From contig JAHCKG010000012.1 in the NCBI GenBank assembly GCA_026125895.1, positions 57,081-121,080 on the forward strand: a stretch of 64,000 bases of DNA, written 5' to 3'. The notes below the pieces were generated by a model. It was not told the DNA's origin and searched no databases. It was given only the letters and a program-made list of their open reading frames with translations. The position numbers and the translations under genes are program-made. Numbering within the stretch: position 1 is the stretch's first letter; each line of letters begins with the position of its first letter. Positions 53,669 through 62,695 of the stretch are shown piece by piece. This DNA comes from Pseudolabrys sp. (GTDB lineage: Bacteria; Pseudomonadota; Alphaproteobacteria; Rhizobiales; Xanthobacteraceae).

Positions 53669-54415
53669 ATGGATCAACGGATTGCTCCTGCCCGGCCACT
53701 GGCCCGCCTGATGGCCGTGGCGATGGGCGCAGGCCTTCTCGGCGCGACGCTCGTTGCTTATCCGGCTTTCGCGCAAGCGCCGAAGCCGGCGGCGCCGAAG
53801 CCGGCGCCGGCAGCACCGGCGGCACCGGCGGCACCGGCTCAACCGCAGACGGGCGCGGCGCCGCAACTGCCGGCGCTGATGTATTCGTCCTGGGTCAAGC
53901 TGTGCCAGCAGGGCCAGGAGACCGAGAACAAGAAGGTCTGCGTCGTCCATCGCGACGGCCGCATGGAAAACGGCATGCCGGTCATCATGGCCGAGCTGCT
54001 GCAGGTCGAAGGCGCCAATGAGCGCCTGCGCGTCACCGTGCCGATGTCGATCATCGTGCATCTGGCCGAAGGCACGCATCTCGTGCTCGATGGTCAGGAC
54101 ATGGGCAGCGCGCCCTATGTCGTCTGCACGCAGATCGGCTGCCTGTCGGATTACGAGATCAACGCCGACACGTTGAAGAAGCTGAAGGCCGGCAAGCAAC
54201 TCATCGTCCAGACCTATCTGATGAACCGCCAGGTGCTCAGCATCCCGGTGTCGCTGGCGGATTTCGCCAAGGCTTATGACGGCCCGGCGACCGATCCGAA
54301 GGTGGTCGAGGAGCAGCAGCGCAAGCTCCAGGAAGAGATGCAGAAGAAGGCCGAAGAGGCGCGCAAGAAGCTCGAGGCGCAGCAACCGGCGGCCGCGGCG
54401 CAGCCGAAGAAGTAA
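53669..54415 (+). CDS. Invasion-associated locus B (IalB) family protein
   Basis: A 248-residue secreted protein with a signal peptide (ending AYPAFAQ), an Ala/Pro-rich linker (APKPAAPKPAPAAPAA and onward, to about 60), an IalB domain (about 70-195) with SSWVKLCQQGQETENKKVCVVHRDGRM and GSAPYVVCTQIGCLSDYEINADTLKKLK, and a charged C-terminal helix (KVVEEQQRKLQEEMQKKAEEARKKLEAQ). Four cysteines suggest two disulfides. In Bartonella IalB aids invasion of red cells; in free-living relatives the role is unknown. ATG 53669 has AAGGGA upstream. Confidence 0.9.
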   Translation: MDQRIAPARPLARLMAVAMGAGLLGATLVAYPAFAQAPKPAAPKPAPAAPAAPAAPAQPQTGAAPQLPALMYSSWVKLCQQGQETENKKVCVVHRDGRMENGMPVIMAELLQVEGANERLRVTVPMSIIVHLAEGTHLVLDGQDMGSAPYVVCTQIGCLSDYEINADTLKKLKAGKQLIVQTYLMNRQVLSIPVSLADFAKAYDGPATDPKVVEEQQRKLQEEMQKKAEEARKKLEAQQPAAAAQPKK

Positions 54416-54444
54416 CGGCGCGTCACACGCATCAAATGATAAAG

Positions 54445-54470
54445 GCGCGGCTTCGGCCGCGCTTTTTTTT
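54445..54470 (+). terminator. Rho-independent terminator after the IalB gene
   Basis: A 7-base GC stem (GCGCGGC, 54445-54451, with GCCGCGC, 54456-54462) closed by a TTCG tetraloop and followed by eight T residues (54463-54470). An A-run on the other side extends the stem. It is a textbook intrinsic terminator, 30 bases past the stop codon. Confidence 0.92.
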
Positions 54471-54490
54471 GTTGACCAGGGTAAGAACCC

Positions 54491-54608
54491 GTCGTCCCCG
54501 CGAAGGCGGGGACCCATACGCCGCAGCATTGGCGATACATGCGAGCGATGCCGTTCGGAGTGCCACACACCGTCAGGGGATATGGGTCCCCGCCTTCGCG
54601 GGGACGAC
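54491..54608. repeat. Perfect 28-base inverted repeat, family A-related
   Basis: Arms 54491-54518 and 54581-54608 are exact reverse complements (outer GTCGTCCCCGCGAAGG, inner ACCCATA) with a 62-base spacer. Each arm also contains a hairpin GTCCCCGC-GAAG-GCGGGGAC, the same stem as family A. The element lies between the IalB terminator and the convergent hspQ gene, whose stop is five bases from its end. Confidence 0.88.
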
Positions 54609-54612
54609 AACG

Positions 54613-54945
54613 TCAATTCAACAGATCGTCGAGCGGCTTGTAGTTGCCGTTCTCGTCGAACTCGAACACTTCCTCGACCTGCGGGTGCCGGATCGGCTTG
54701 CCGGAGGTGTCAGGCAGAAGGTTCTGCTCGGAGACGTAGGCGACGTATTCGGTTTCTTCGTTCTCGGCGAACAGGTGATAGAACGGCTGATCCTTGCGCG
54801 GCCGCACGTCGGCCGGGATCGCCTCCCACCATTCCTCGGTGTTGCTGAACTCCGGATCGATATCGAAGATCACGCCACGGAACGAGAACAGGCGGTGCTT
54901 GACCACCTGGCCGATCTTGTATTTCGCAATGTGCATCTTCGCCAT
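54613..54945 (-). CDS. hspQ: Heat shock protein HspQ
   Basis: A 110-residue protein of the HspQ/YccV family, with AKYKIGQVVKHRLFSFRGVIFDIDPEFSNTEEWW and DQPFYHLFAENEETEYVAYVSEQNLLPDTSG. In E. coli HspQ binds hemimethylated DNA and acts as a specificity factor and substrate of Lon protease. Length is normal (about 105). No heat-shock promoter could be identified with confidence. Confidence 0.95.
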   Translation of the reverse strand: MAKMHIAKYKIGQVVKHRLFSFRGVIFDIDPEFSNTEEWWEAIPADVRPRKDQPFYHLFAENEETEYVAYVSEQNLLPDTSGKPIRHPQVEEVFEFDENGNYKPLDDLLN

Positions 54946-55007
54946 AAGGTCGAGTTAGTGCTTCGCGCTCGCCTTGGCTAGTCCCAAATTCGGCGCATCC
55001 TGCCGCG

Positions 55008-56048
55008 TCACAGGCCGTATTTGACAGCCATCTCGGGGTCTTTGGCCGCGACCAGTTTTGCCAGATCGATCAATACCTTAGCCTGCTTCCAGGTGGCGTC
55101 GTCCTGCATCTTGCCGTCGATCATGACAGCGCCGGCGCCGTCGGGCATGGCCGCGACGATCTTCTTGGCGAAGGCGACCTCGCCCGGATCGGGCGAAAAA
55201 ACAGTCTTCGCGATGCCGATTTGCGTCGGATGCAGCGACCACGCCCCCAGGCAGCCCATCAGGAAGGCGTTGCGGAACTGGGTCTCGCAGGCGGCCAGAT
55301 CGGAGAAATCGCCGAACGGGCCGTAGAACGGTTTGATGCCGGCAGCGGCGCAGGCATCGACCATGCGGCCCACGGTGTAGTGCCAGAGATCCTGCTGATA
55401 GGCGGCACGCGGCGCATCGCCGGCGGCGTCGGCAAGCACCTTGTATTCCGGATGACCGCCGCCGACGCGCGTCGTCTTCATCGCGCGCGAGGCGGCGAGA
55501 TCGGCCGGACCGAGGCTCATGCCGTGCATGCGCGGCGAAGCCGAGGCGATCGCCTCGACATTGTTGACGCCCTGCGCCGTCTCGAGAATGGCGTGGATCA
55601 GGATCGGCTTGGCGATCTTGTGGCGGGCCTCGAGCTGGGCGAGCAGCTGATCGAGGTAGTGGATGTCCCACGGGCCGTCGACCTTCGGCAGCATGATGAC
55701 GTCCAATTTGTTGCCGATGGTGCCGACGATTTCGGTGATGTCGTCGAGCGCCCACGGCGAGTTCAGCGCGTTGATGCGCGTCCACAGTCCGGTCGGGCCG
55801 AAATCGACGGACTTGCCCATCTCGATGAAGCCCTGGCGCGCGGCCTCCTTGGCCTCGACGGGAATGGCGTCCTCGAGGTTGCCGAGTACGACATCGACCT
55901 GCCTGGCCAGCTCCGGCACCTTGGCGCGCATCTTCTCCATGTGCGGCGGCACGAAATGGATCATGCGCTCGAGGCGGACCGGGAGTTCGCGCATAGGCGC
56001 CGGCGCGCCGATGGCCAGAGGCTGAAAGAACTGACGGGGCAATTTCAC
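55008..56048 (-). CDS. L-malyl-CoA/beta-methylmalyl-CoA lyase (HpcH/HpaI family)
   Basis: A 346-residue citrate-lyase-beta-like aldolase. It has FHRVP-like start blocks [26 protein letters not shown], then [50 protein letters not shown] (metal and substrate region), [17 protein letters not shown] (Glu ligand) and [16 protein letters not shown]. This is the malyl-CoA lyase pattern (ethylmalonyl-CoA or methylaspartate-type acetate assimilation). GTG start with AAGGA upstream. The CaiB-type CoA transferase downstream on the other strand may be related. Confidence 0.9.
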   Translation of the reverse strand: MKLPRQFFQPLAIGAPAPMRELPVRLERMIHFVPPHMEKMRAKVPELARQVDVVLGNLEDAIPVEAKEAARQGFIEMGKSVDFGPTGLWTRINALNSPWALDDITEIVGTIGNKLDVIMLPKVDGPWDIHYLDQLLAQLEARHKIAKPILIHAILETAQGVNNVEAIASASPRMHGMSLGPADLAASRAMKTTRVGGGHPEYKVLADAAGDAPRAAYQQDLWHYTVGRMVDACAAAGIKPFYGPFGDFSDLAACETQFRNAFLMGCLGAWSLHPTQIGIAKTVFSPDPGEVAFAKKIVAAMPDGAGAVMIDGKMQDDATWKQAKVLIDLAKLVAAKDPEMAVKYGL

Positions 56049-56175
56049 GGGCCAAATCCTTTTAAAGCAAGTCCTTCCAAAACCGGCGTTCGGCGTTTAG
56101 AGCATTGCAAAGGCCGCGCCAAGTCGGGAATCCACGGAGGATCTCCGAACCGAGAGCAGGGCGCCGCCGGAGCCC

Positions 56176-57138
56176 ATGATCGACGTCCTCAACCTTGCGC
56201 TGCCTTTCTTCGGCCTGATCATCATTGGTTTTGCCTGCGGCAAGATCAAGCAGATCCCCGATACCGCGCTCGGCTGGATGAATTTCTTCATCGTCTACGT
56301 GTCGCTGCCGGCGCTGTTTTACCGCATCCTGGCACAGACGCCGCTCGAGCAATTGGCGCAGGTCGATTTCATCGTCGCGACGACGCTCTCGACCTTCTGG
56401 GTGTTCGCCATCGCCTTCGCCATCGGCATGTTCGTCAACAAGGGCCGCATCGATCAGTCGACCATCGCGGGTCTTGCCGGCGGCTACGGCAATATCGGCT
56501 ATATGGGCCCGGGCCTGGCGCTATCGACTTTGGGGCCGAGCGCGGCGGTGCCGGTGGCTCTGATATTCTGCTTCGACACGCTGCTGCTGTTCTCGCTGGT
56601 ACCGTTCATGATGGCGATCGCCAGTCCGCAGAAGAAGAGCGTGGCCGCGATCGCGCTCGAAGTGGTCAAGCGCATCGGCACCAACCCGCTGGTGATCGCC
56701 AGCGCGCTCGGCATTGCCTCGGCGGCGATCCATTTCCAGCCGCCGGTCGCGGCGGAAAAGCTGATGCTGTTCCTGTCGAACGCCTCGGCGCCGTGCGCGC
56801 TGTTCACCCTTGGCGTCACCGTGGCGCTGCGGCCGCTCAAGCGCATTCCGTGGGAAATGCCGGGCCTGACGGCGGTGAAGCTGGTCATCCATCCGCTTGT
56901 GGTGTTCCTGCTGTTGTCGGCGTTCGGGCCGTTCGATCAGATGTGGGTCGATACCGCGGTGCTGATGGCGGCGCTGCCGCCGGCGCTCAACGTCTTCGTG
57001 TTTGCCCGGCAATACGACACCTGGGTCGAGCAGGCCTCGACCGCGGTGCTGGTGGGCACCGTCGTATCCGTGGTGACGCTGACCACGGTGATGTGGATGG
57101 TGAAGAGCGGCGCGCTGCCGCATCTTTTATTCAGGTAA
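56176..57138 (+). CDS. AEC family transporter (auxin efflux carrier-like)
   Basis: A 320-residue protein with about ten membrane helices. The start LALPFFGLIIIGFACGKIKQIP and LNFFIVYVSLPALFYRILAQTPLEQ match bacterial AEC permeases, which in some species carry malonate or other carboxylates out of or into the cell. Proximity to malyl-CoA lyase and a CoA transferase suggests a carboxylate substrate; this is inference only. The next gene begins 7 bases after the stop. Confidence 0.9.
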   Translation: MIDVLNLALPFFGLIIIGFACGKIKQIPDTALGWMNFFIVYVSLPALFYRILAQTPLEQLAQVDFIVATTLSTFWVFAIAFAIGMFVNKGRIDQSTIAGLAGGYGNIGYMGPGLALSTLGPSAAVPVALIFCFDTLLLFSLVPFMMAIASPQKKSVAAIALEVVKRIGTNPLVIASALGIASAAIHFQPPVAAEKLMLFLSNASAPCALFTLGVTVALRPLKRIPWEMPGLTAVKLVIHPLVVFLLLSAFGPFDQMWVDTAVLMAALPPALNVFVFARQYDTWVEQASTAVLVGTVVSVVTLTTVMWMVKSGALPHLLFR

Positions 57139-57145
57139 CACTTCA

Positions 57146-58225
57146 ATGCAGCCCTTGAAGGGATTGCTGGTTCTCGATTTCACGACGCTGCTGCCGGGGC
57201 CGCTGGCGGCGCTGATGCTGGCGGAAGCCGGCGCCGAGGTGATCAAGATCGAGCGCCCGGGCGGCGAGGACATGGCGCGCTTTCCGCCCATCGTGGACGG
57301 CGAGAGCGCGGTCTACGCCATGCTCAATCGCGGCAAGCAGGTCCTGACGCTCGACCTCAAGAACGAAGCCGACCGCGAGAAACTCAAGCCGCTGATCGCT
57401 AAGGCCGACATCGTCATCGAGCAGTTCCGCCCCGGCGTCATGGCGCGGCTGGGGCTCGGCTATGACGACATGCGCGCGATCAATCCGAAGATCATTTACT
57501 GCGCCATTTCCGGCTACGGCCAGAGCGGGGCGCGCGCCGGCGAAGCCGGCCACGACGTCAATTACATCGGCGCGACCGGGCTGCTCGATCTGCAGCCGGG
57601 TTCGATCGAGGCGCCGGTGCTGCCGCCGGCGCTGATCGCCGATATTGCCGGCGGCACGTTTCCGGCCGTGATCAACATCCTGCTGGCGCTGCGGGCGCGC
57701 GACCTGAGCGGCGCGGGCACCTTCATCGACATCGCCATGACCGACGCGATGTTCACCTTCGGCTGGTACGCGCTGGCGCTCGGCGTTGCCGGCGGCCGCT
57801 TTCCGAGGCCCGGCGAATTGCCGCTGGTCGGTTCGTCGCCGCGCTATCAGCTCTATGCGACGCGCGATCGCAAGCTCGTCGCCTGCGGCGCGCTGGAGCA
57901 GAAGTTCTGGGAGGCGTTCTGCGCGGCAATCGGACTGGCGCCGGAGTTCATCGACGATCGGCGCGATGCGAAGGCGACGCGCGAGGCGGTGGCGAAGATC
58001 ATGGCCACACGTACCGGCGATGAATGGGCGCCGGTGTTCGCCAGGGCCGATTGCTGCGTGACGATTGTGGCGCCGCTCGAGGACGCGCTGCGCGATCCGC
58101 ATTTTATCGAGCGCGGCCTGTTCGCGCATCGCATGACCGTCGGCGGCAAGGACATCATGGCGCTGCCGCTGCCGGTCGATCCGCAGTTTCGCGAAGCACC
58201 AATGTCGAAGAAAGTGGCCGAGTAA
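57146..58225 (+). CDS. CaiB/BaiF family CoA transferase
   Basis: A 359-residue protein of the type III CoA transferase family. The start LLVLDFTTLLPGPLAALMLAEAGAEVIKIERPGGEDMAR is typical, as is the Asp near GHDVNYIGATGLLDL that carries the acyl-CoA intermediate. Members transfer CoA between acyl groups or racemise 2-methylacyl-CoA. The short spacing to the AEC gene suggests one transcript. Confidence 0.92.
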   Translation: MQPLKGLLVLDFTTLLPGPLAALMLAEAGAEVIKIERPGGEDMARFPPIVDGESAVYAMLNRGKQVLTLDLKNEADREKLKPLIAKADIVIEQFRPGVMARLGLGYDDMRAINPKIIYCAISGYGQSGARAGEAGHDVNYIGATGLLDLQPGSIEAPVLPPALIADIAGGTFPAVINILLALRARDLSGAGTFIDIAMTDAMFTFGWYALALGVAGGRFPRPGELPLVGSSPRYQLYATRDRKLVACGALEQKFWEAFCAAIGLAPEFIDDRRDAKATREAVAKIMATRTGDEWAPVFARADCCVTIVAPLEDALRDPHFIERGLFAHRMTVGGKDIMALPLPVDPQFREAPMSKKVAE

Positions 58226-58300
58226 CTCCGCTCGTCCCCGCGAAGGCGGGGACCCAGAAAGCCAAGAACTGGATTCCCGCTTTCGCGGGAATGAGCGGAG
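58226..58300 (+). repeat. Double-hairpin palindromic repeat, family A, copy 2
   Basis: 75 bases: CTCCGCTC, hairpin GTCCCCGC-GAAG-GCGGGGAC, a short centre, hairpin GATTCCCGC-TTTC-GCGGGAAT, then GAGCGGAG. It is nearly identical in layout to the copy at 6943-7018 (other strand) and shares its first arm and reading frame with the queA insert. It begins one base past the CoA transferase stop codon. Confidence 0.87.
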
Positions 58301-58317
58301 ACTGGTGCGCCGTTTGG

Positions 58318-59523
58318 CTAAATTAAGCTATTCCGCAGCGGTCTCTTCGCCCGCGGCGCCACGCCCTCGCGCATCACGGCGCGGCGCAGCGGCCCGATCT
58401 TGTCGAGCGCGTAAAGGCCGAGGCCGCGCAGGCCCTGCAATGGCAGGAAATCGGACAGCAGGGTGCGGTTGGCGATGTCGATGACGAGGCCGCGCGAGGC
58501 GACGTCGCCGCGCCGGGCGCGGTCATAGGCGATCAGTACATCGTCGGCGCCGATGTCACGGCCGGCGTCACGTGCGCGGCCAGCCATCTCGGCGATGGTG
58601 ACGGCGTCGCGCAGGCCGAGATTGAGGCCCTGCGCGCCGATCGGCGGAATGACGTGCGCCGCTTCGCCGACGAGTGAGATACGCTGCGCGCCGAAGCGCG
58701 CCGCCGTCTTCGTGCTCAGCGGGAACAGGGCGCGGCCCGGCTCCAAAGTCATCTTGCCGAGGATCGAATGCGCGGCGCGTTCGATCTCCAGTGCCAGTTC
58801 GTCGTCACTGAGGGCATGCAGTTCTTCCGCCTCGTGCGGCCGCAGCACCCAGACCAGGCTCGAGCGGTTGCCCGGCAGCGGCACCAAAGTGAACGGGCCG
58901 GTCGTGGTGTGGAATTCCGTTGAAGTGTCGCGGTGCGGCCGCGTGTGCTTCAGGCAGACCGTGAGCGCGACCTGATGATATTTGTGCTCGCTGGTCTCGA
59001 TGTGAGCGGCGGCGCGGCACATCGAGTTGCGGCCATCGGCGCCGACGGCAAGCGGCGCGGAAAGGCGCGCGCCGCTCCTGAGCGTAACGGTCACGTCGTC
59101 TTCGCCCGGCTCAACGGCGATTACCTCGTCGTCGATGGTGCGCAGGTTCGGCAGCGCGCGAGCGCGCGCTTCCAGCGCATCGATCAGCACGGGGTTCTCG
59201 ATATTGTAGCCGAAAGCATCGAGGTCGATTTCGTGCGCCTCGAACTTCACCTCCGGCGCCCGCCACAGTCGGCCGGTGTCGTCCACCAGCCGCATGGTGA
59301 TCAGCGGCGCGGCGTTGCCAGCACATAGTTCCCAGACGCCGAGCGTCTCCAGCGCGGCAATGGAACCGGCCAGCAGGGCGGTGGTGCGGTTGTCGGCCCG
59401 TGGCGGCCGCCTGCCGGCGAGCACGGTGCCGATGCCGGCCTGCGCCAGTGCGACGGCGGCGGTTAAGGCGGCCGGGCCGCCGCCGACCACCAAGGCCTCG
59501 GATGTCTCGGTTTTGTCCGGCAT
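58318..59523 (-). CDS. UbiH/UbiF-type FAD-dependent hydroxylase
   Basis: A 401-residue flavoprotein monooxygenase (ATG 59523 with AGGAAGG upstream). It has the N-terminal FAD fold EALVVGGGPAALTAAVALAQAG, the ADNRTTALLAGSIAALETLGVW block of UbiH-like enzymes, VGADGRNSMCR and the second FAD motif LVGEAAHVIPPIGAQGLNLGLRDA near 290-315. It probably hydroxylates a ring carbon in ubiquinone synthesis, though which of the alphaproteobacterial Ubi enzymes it is cannot be said. It starts divergently from the DUF2182 gene. Confidence 0.9.
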   Translation of the reverse strand: MPDKTETSEALVVGGGPAALTAAVALAQAGIGTVLAGRRPPRADNRTTALLAGSIAALETLGVWELCAGNAAPLITMRLVDDTGRLWRAPEVKFEAHEIDLDAFGYNIENPVLIDALEARARALPNLRTIDDEVIAVEPGEDDVTVTLRSGARLSAPLAVGADGRNSMCRAAAHIETSEHKYHQVALTVCLKHTRPHRDTSTEFHTTTGPFTLVPLPGNRSSLVWVLRPHEAEELHALSDDELALEIERAAHSILGKMTLEPGRALFPLSTKTAARFGAQRISLVGEAAHVIPPIGAQGLNLGLRDAVTIAEMAGRARDAGRDIGADDVLIAYDRARRGDVASRGLVIDIANRTLLSDFLPLQGLRGLGLYALDKIGPLRRAVMREGVAPRAKRPLRNSLI

Positions 59524-59635
59524 CAATGCGCCTTCCTGTGGTTCGGCGCGGAATACCATGCCTTTGCGGCGGAAACCATGCGGGACTGCCCGTATATCGC
59601 CCATGGCGGCGTTGCGCTAAGGAGGGCAGGCGACC

Positions 59636-60490
59636 ATGACCGACGCCACTCGCCACCGCCTCGACCACCTGACGCCCGCCGCCAGCCGGCTTGGCGCGGT
59701 GTTCGCGCGGCCGAAGCATATCGCGGTGATCTGCGTCGTCGCCCTGACGGGGCTCGGCTGGCTCTACCTCGCGCTGGCGATCGGCGGCATGGCCAATCCG
59801 GCCGGCCTCCTGTCGGCCTTGTGTAGCCCGACCTTCGGCGCCGGCGGCTGGGATCCGAGCGGCTTCCTGCTGGTGGCGCTGATGTGGGGCGCGATGACGC
59901 TCGCCATGATGCTGCCGAGCGCCGCGCCGATGATCTTAACTTATGCCGAGATCGCCGACACCGCGGCGCAGAAGCATGAGTCCGTGGTGTCGCCCTTCGC
60001 GCTCACCGCCGGCTATGCCGCGGTCTGGTTCGGCTTCGCCGCCACCGCGACGATCGCGCAATATGCCTTGACCCGCGCGGCGCTGCTCAATCCGAGCATG
60101 GCCTCGGCCAGCGGGCTCTTCTCCGGCGCGATTTTCATCGCCGCGGGGCTCTACCAGTTTTCGGCGCTCAAACATGCCTGCCTGCGGCAGTGCCGCGCGC
60201 CGTTCCAATTCTTCTTTACCAACTGGCAGACGACGGCGCGCGGCGTGTTCCGACTTGGCGTCAAGCAGGGCCTGTTCTGCCTCGGCTGCTGCTGGGCCAT
60301 GATGCTGGTGATGTTCGCCGTGGGCATCATGAACGTCGTATGGATGGCGGCGCTCGGCGTGCTGATGACCGTCGAGAAGATGACCGTCACCAACCGGCTG
60401 ACCTATGCCATTGGCGTCGCCGCCATCGCCGCCGGGCTGGCGCTGGTTGTCCTCGCCGTTCTGGCGCATTTACCTGTCGCTGCGATCTGA
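59636..60490 (+). CDS. DUF2182 family metal-binding membrane protein
   Basis: A 284-residue membrane protein with about seven helices and the family signatures MMLPSAAPMILTYAEIAD, LYQFSALKHACLRQCRAPFQFF and GLFCLGCCWAMMLVMFAVGIMNVVWM. The conserved Met, His and Cys residues suggest metal binding, probably copper or another soft metal. DUF2182 genes often stand next to DUF1326 genes, as here (39 bases apart). Function unknown. Confidence 0.92.
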   Translation: MTDATRHRLDHLTPAASRLGAVFARPKHIAVICVVALTGLGWLYLALAIGGMANPAGLLSALCSPTFGAGGWDPSGFLLVALMWGAMTLAMMLPSAAPMILTYAEIADTAAQKHESVVSPFALTAGYAAVWFGFAATATIAQYALTRAALLNPSMASASGLFSGAIFIAAGLYQFSALKHACLRQCRAPFQFFFTNWQTTARGVFRLGVKQGLFCLGCCWAMMLVMFAVGIMNVVWMAALGVLMTVEKMTVTNRLTYAIGVAAIAAGLALVVLAVLAHLPVAAI

Positions 60491-60528
60491 GCTAACAATC
60501 GGCGTAAGCCGTAGCCGGGAGTGAAACC

Positions 60529-61143
60529 GTGACCGAAGCCTGGACCCTCAAGGGCGAGATGACGCTGTCGTGCAATTGCACGGTGTTCTGTCCATGCGTG
60601 CTGTCGCTCGGCGAACATCCGCCGACCGAAGGGCGCTGCCAGACCTGGGCCGGCGTTCGCATCGACGAGGGGCAGTTCGACAATGTCGATCTGTCCGGCA
60701 TCAATGTCGGCCTGATGATGGATCTGCCGGGCATCATGGCGCGCGGCAACTGGACCGCAGCGCTGTTCGTTGACGACACGGCGCCGATCCAGGCGGTCAA
60801 GGGTTTGACGCGCATCTTCACCGGCCGCGTCGGCGGCACCACGCATTTGCTGTCGATTTTGGTCGGCCAGTTCCTCGGCGTGCATCAGGTGCCGATCAGC
60901 TACGAGACCCACGGCAACACCCGCATCGTCAGCCTCGACAAGTATGGCGGCGGCGCCATCACCCCGGTGCGCGGCAGCGACCGCGGCGACAACGTCATGA
61001 TCCGGAACTCGGAGTACTGGATCGGCGCCGACGTCATGGTGGCCAAGTCCGACAAGTCGCGCTTTCGCGGCTTCGGCCGCAACTGGAATCTCGGCGGCCG
61101 CTCGGCCGAGATCGTCAAGCTCGACTGGGGCAACCAGAAATAA
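60529..61143 (+). CDS. DUF1326 family protein
   Basis: A 204-residue soluble protein with the cysteine cluster SCNCTVFCPCVL (Cys15, 17, 21, 23) followed by GRCQTW and WTAALFVDD, the DUF1326 pattern. The cluster is likely a metal site, and the partner DUF2182 protein in the membrane may receive or donate the metal. GTG start after the DUF2182 stop. Its stop codon TAA shares one base with the ATG of pcs. Confidence 0.92.
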   Translation: MTEAWTLKGEMTLSCNCTVFCPCVLSLGEHPPTEGRCQTWAGVRIDEGQFDNVDLSGINVGLMMDLPGIMARGNWTAALFVDDTAPIQAVKGLTRIFTGRVGGTTHLLSILVGQFLGVHQVPISYETHGNTRIVSLDKYGGGAITPVRGSDRGDNVMIRNSEYWIGADVMVAKSDKSRFRGFGRNWNLGGRSAEIVKLDWGNQK

Positions 61144-61826
61144 TGGACCTCAAGCGCGTCGCCGCGTTCGCGATCCACCTCCTGACCGCGAGCGGCGCCG
61201 GCTTCGCGCTCCTGGCGCTGATCCTGGCGACCGGCGGCCACTGGGCGATGATGTTCTTCTGCCTCGGGCTGGCGCTGATCGTCGATGGCATCGACGGCCC
61301 GCTGGCGCGCGTCTGTAACGTCAAGGACCGGCTGCCGCGCTGGGATGGCGCCGGGCTCGATTTCGTCGTCGATTTCACCACCTACGTCTTCGTGCCGGCC
61401 TACGCTATCGCGGCGAGCGGCTACCTGCCGGCCGGCCTCGGCGTGCCGGCGGCGATCCTCATCGTCGTCACCGGCGCTCTGTATTTCGCCGACCGCACCA
61501 TGAAGACCGACGACAATTACTTCCGCGGCTTTCCCGCGATGTGGAACGTCGTCGCCTTCTATCTCTATATCCTGCCGCCGATGCCGTGGCTGGCGCTGGC
61601 GGTGATCGTCGTGCTCTGCGCGCTGACCTTCGTACCCGTCGTTTTCATCCATCCGCTGCGGGTGCGCCGGCTGCGCGGCGTCAATATCGCGATGATGGCG
61701 CTGTGGGCATTGCTGGCGGCCGTCGCCGTTGTCAGCAACCTCGAGCCGGGTCCGGTCGCGGTCGGCGCGCTGTCGGCGATCGCGCTTTACTTTCTGGCCG
61801 CCGGTTTGTTACGCCGGGCCGGTTGA
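61143..61826 (+). CDS. pcs: Phosphatidylcholine synthase
   Basis: A 227-residue membrane enzyme that joins choline to CDP-diacylglycerol in one step. The CDP-alcohol phosphatidyltransferase motif is seen in the longer form typical of Pcs: DGPLAR (51-56), then G69, D73 and D77 in WDGAGLDFVVD. About seven helices follow, with FRGFPAMWNVVAFYLY conserved. Pcs is a marker of Rhizobiales and plant or animal associated alphaproteobacteria. It follows DUF1326 with a one-base overlap. Confidence 0.93.
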   Translation: MDLKRVAAFAIHLLTASGAGFALLALILATGGHWAMMFFCLGLALIVDGIDGPLARVCNVKDRLPRWDGAGLDFVVDFTTYVFVPAYAIAASGYLPAGLGVPAAILIVVTGALYFADRTMKTDDNYFRGFPAMWNVVAFYLYILPPMPWLALAVIVVLCALTFVPVVFIHPLRVRRLRGVNIAMMALWALLAAVAVVSNLEPGPVAVGALSAIALYFLAAGLLRRAG

Positions 61827-61853
61827 ACGAACATATGCTGGGGGAGTGAACCG

Positions 61854-62588
61854 ATGTCTCGTCCTGTCCTTCTCGTCGCCGGCGGCAGCCGCGGCATCGG
61901 CGCCGCGGTCGCGAAACTCGCCGGCAAGTCCGGTTATGACGTCGCCGTCAACTACAACAGCAACGCCAATGCCGCCGCTGCCGTGGTCAAGGACATCGAG
62001 GCGTTCGGCGGCCGCGCCATCGCGCTCAAGGGCGACATGGGCCGCGAAGCCGATATCGAGCGCGTCTTCGCCGAGACCGACAAGTTCGGCCGGCTCACGC
62101 ATTTCGTGCATTCCTCCGGCATCATCGGACCGATGTCGCGGCTCGACGAGGCCTCGACCGAGACCATCCGCGCCGCGCTCGATGTCGATACCTTCGGCGC
62201 GCTCTTGTGCCTGCGCGCCTCGATCCGCCGCATGTCCACCAAGCACGGCGGACAGGGCGGCTCGGTCGTCATGATCTCGTCGATGGCGGCCGTGATCGGC
62301 GGCGCCACCGAGTGCATCTGGTACGCCGCCGCCAAGGGCGCAGTCGATTCCATGGTGATCGGCGCCGGCCGCGAACTGGCGCGCGAGGGCATCCGCGTCA
62401 ACGGCGTCAGCCCCGGGATGATCGACACCGACATCCAGCCGCCGGGCCGCATCGAGAAGCACATGGGCGGCGTGCCGATCGGCCGCGCCGGCTCACCCGA
62501 CGAAGTGGCGGATGGCGTGCTGTATCTCTTGTCGGACAAGGCGTCCTACGTCACCGGCGCGAATTTGCGCATCTCCGGCGGCCGCTGA
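61854..62588 (+). CDS. Short-chain dehydrogenase/reductase, YgfF-like, copy 1
   Basis: A 244-residue SDR with the nucleotide motif GGSRGIGAAVAKLA, catalytic Ser in MISSMAAV, and YAAAK in WYAAAKGAVDSM. The usual NNAG motif reads HSSG and the neighbouring Asn is replaced by VDTFG. Overall it resembles E. coli YgfF (RRMSTKHGGQGGSVVMISS, LYLLSDKASYVTG). The substrate is unknown. It is a close paralogue of the next gene; the pair follows pcs by 27 bases. Confidence 0.93.
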   Translation: MSRPVLLVAGGSRGIGAAVAKLAGKSGYDVAVNYNSNANAAAAVVKDIEAFGGRAIALKGDMGREADIERVFAETDKFGRLTHFVHSSGIIGPMSRLDEASTETIRAALDVDTFGALLCLRASIRRMSTKHGGQGGSVVMISSMAAVIGGATECIWYAAAKGAVDSMVIGAGRELAREGIRVNGVSPGMIDTDIQPPGRIEKHMGGVPIGRAGSPDEVADGVLYLLSDKASYVTGANLRISGGR

Positions 62589-62695
62589 TCATCAAACGCG
62601 GCGAACGTTTCATGCGCTGCCGCTCATGATGCAGCGCGCATAGCTTTTGCCGAACAAATGATGATGGAGTGCGCCTCTGGAATGCGGGGGCGCTC

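Noticed and set aside
53681-53860. Ala/Pro triplet repeats as a CRISPR or tandem repeat
   Set aside because: They are codon-level repeats of the Ala/Pro-rich linker of the IalB protein, without spacers.
51446-54415. A 989-codon plus-strand ORF
   Set aside because: Its first three quarters run antisense to the YejA-like gene and have Arg/Gln/His/Val-rich composition with no domains. Only its last 249 codons, from the ATG at 53669, are a real gene (IalB).
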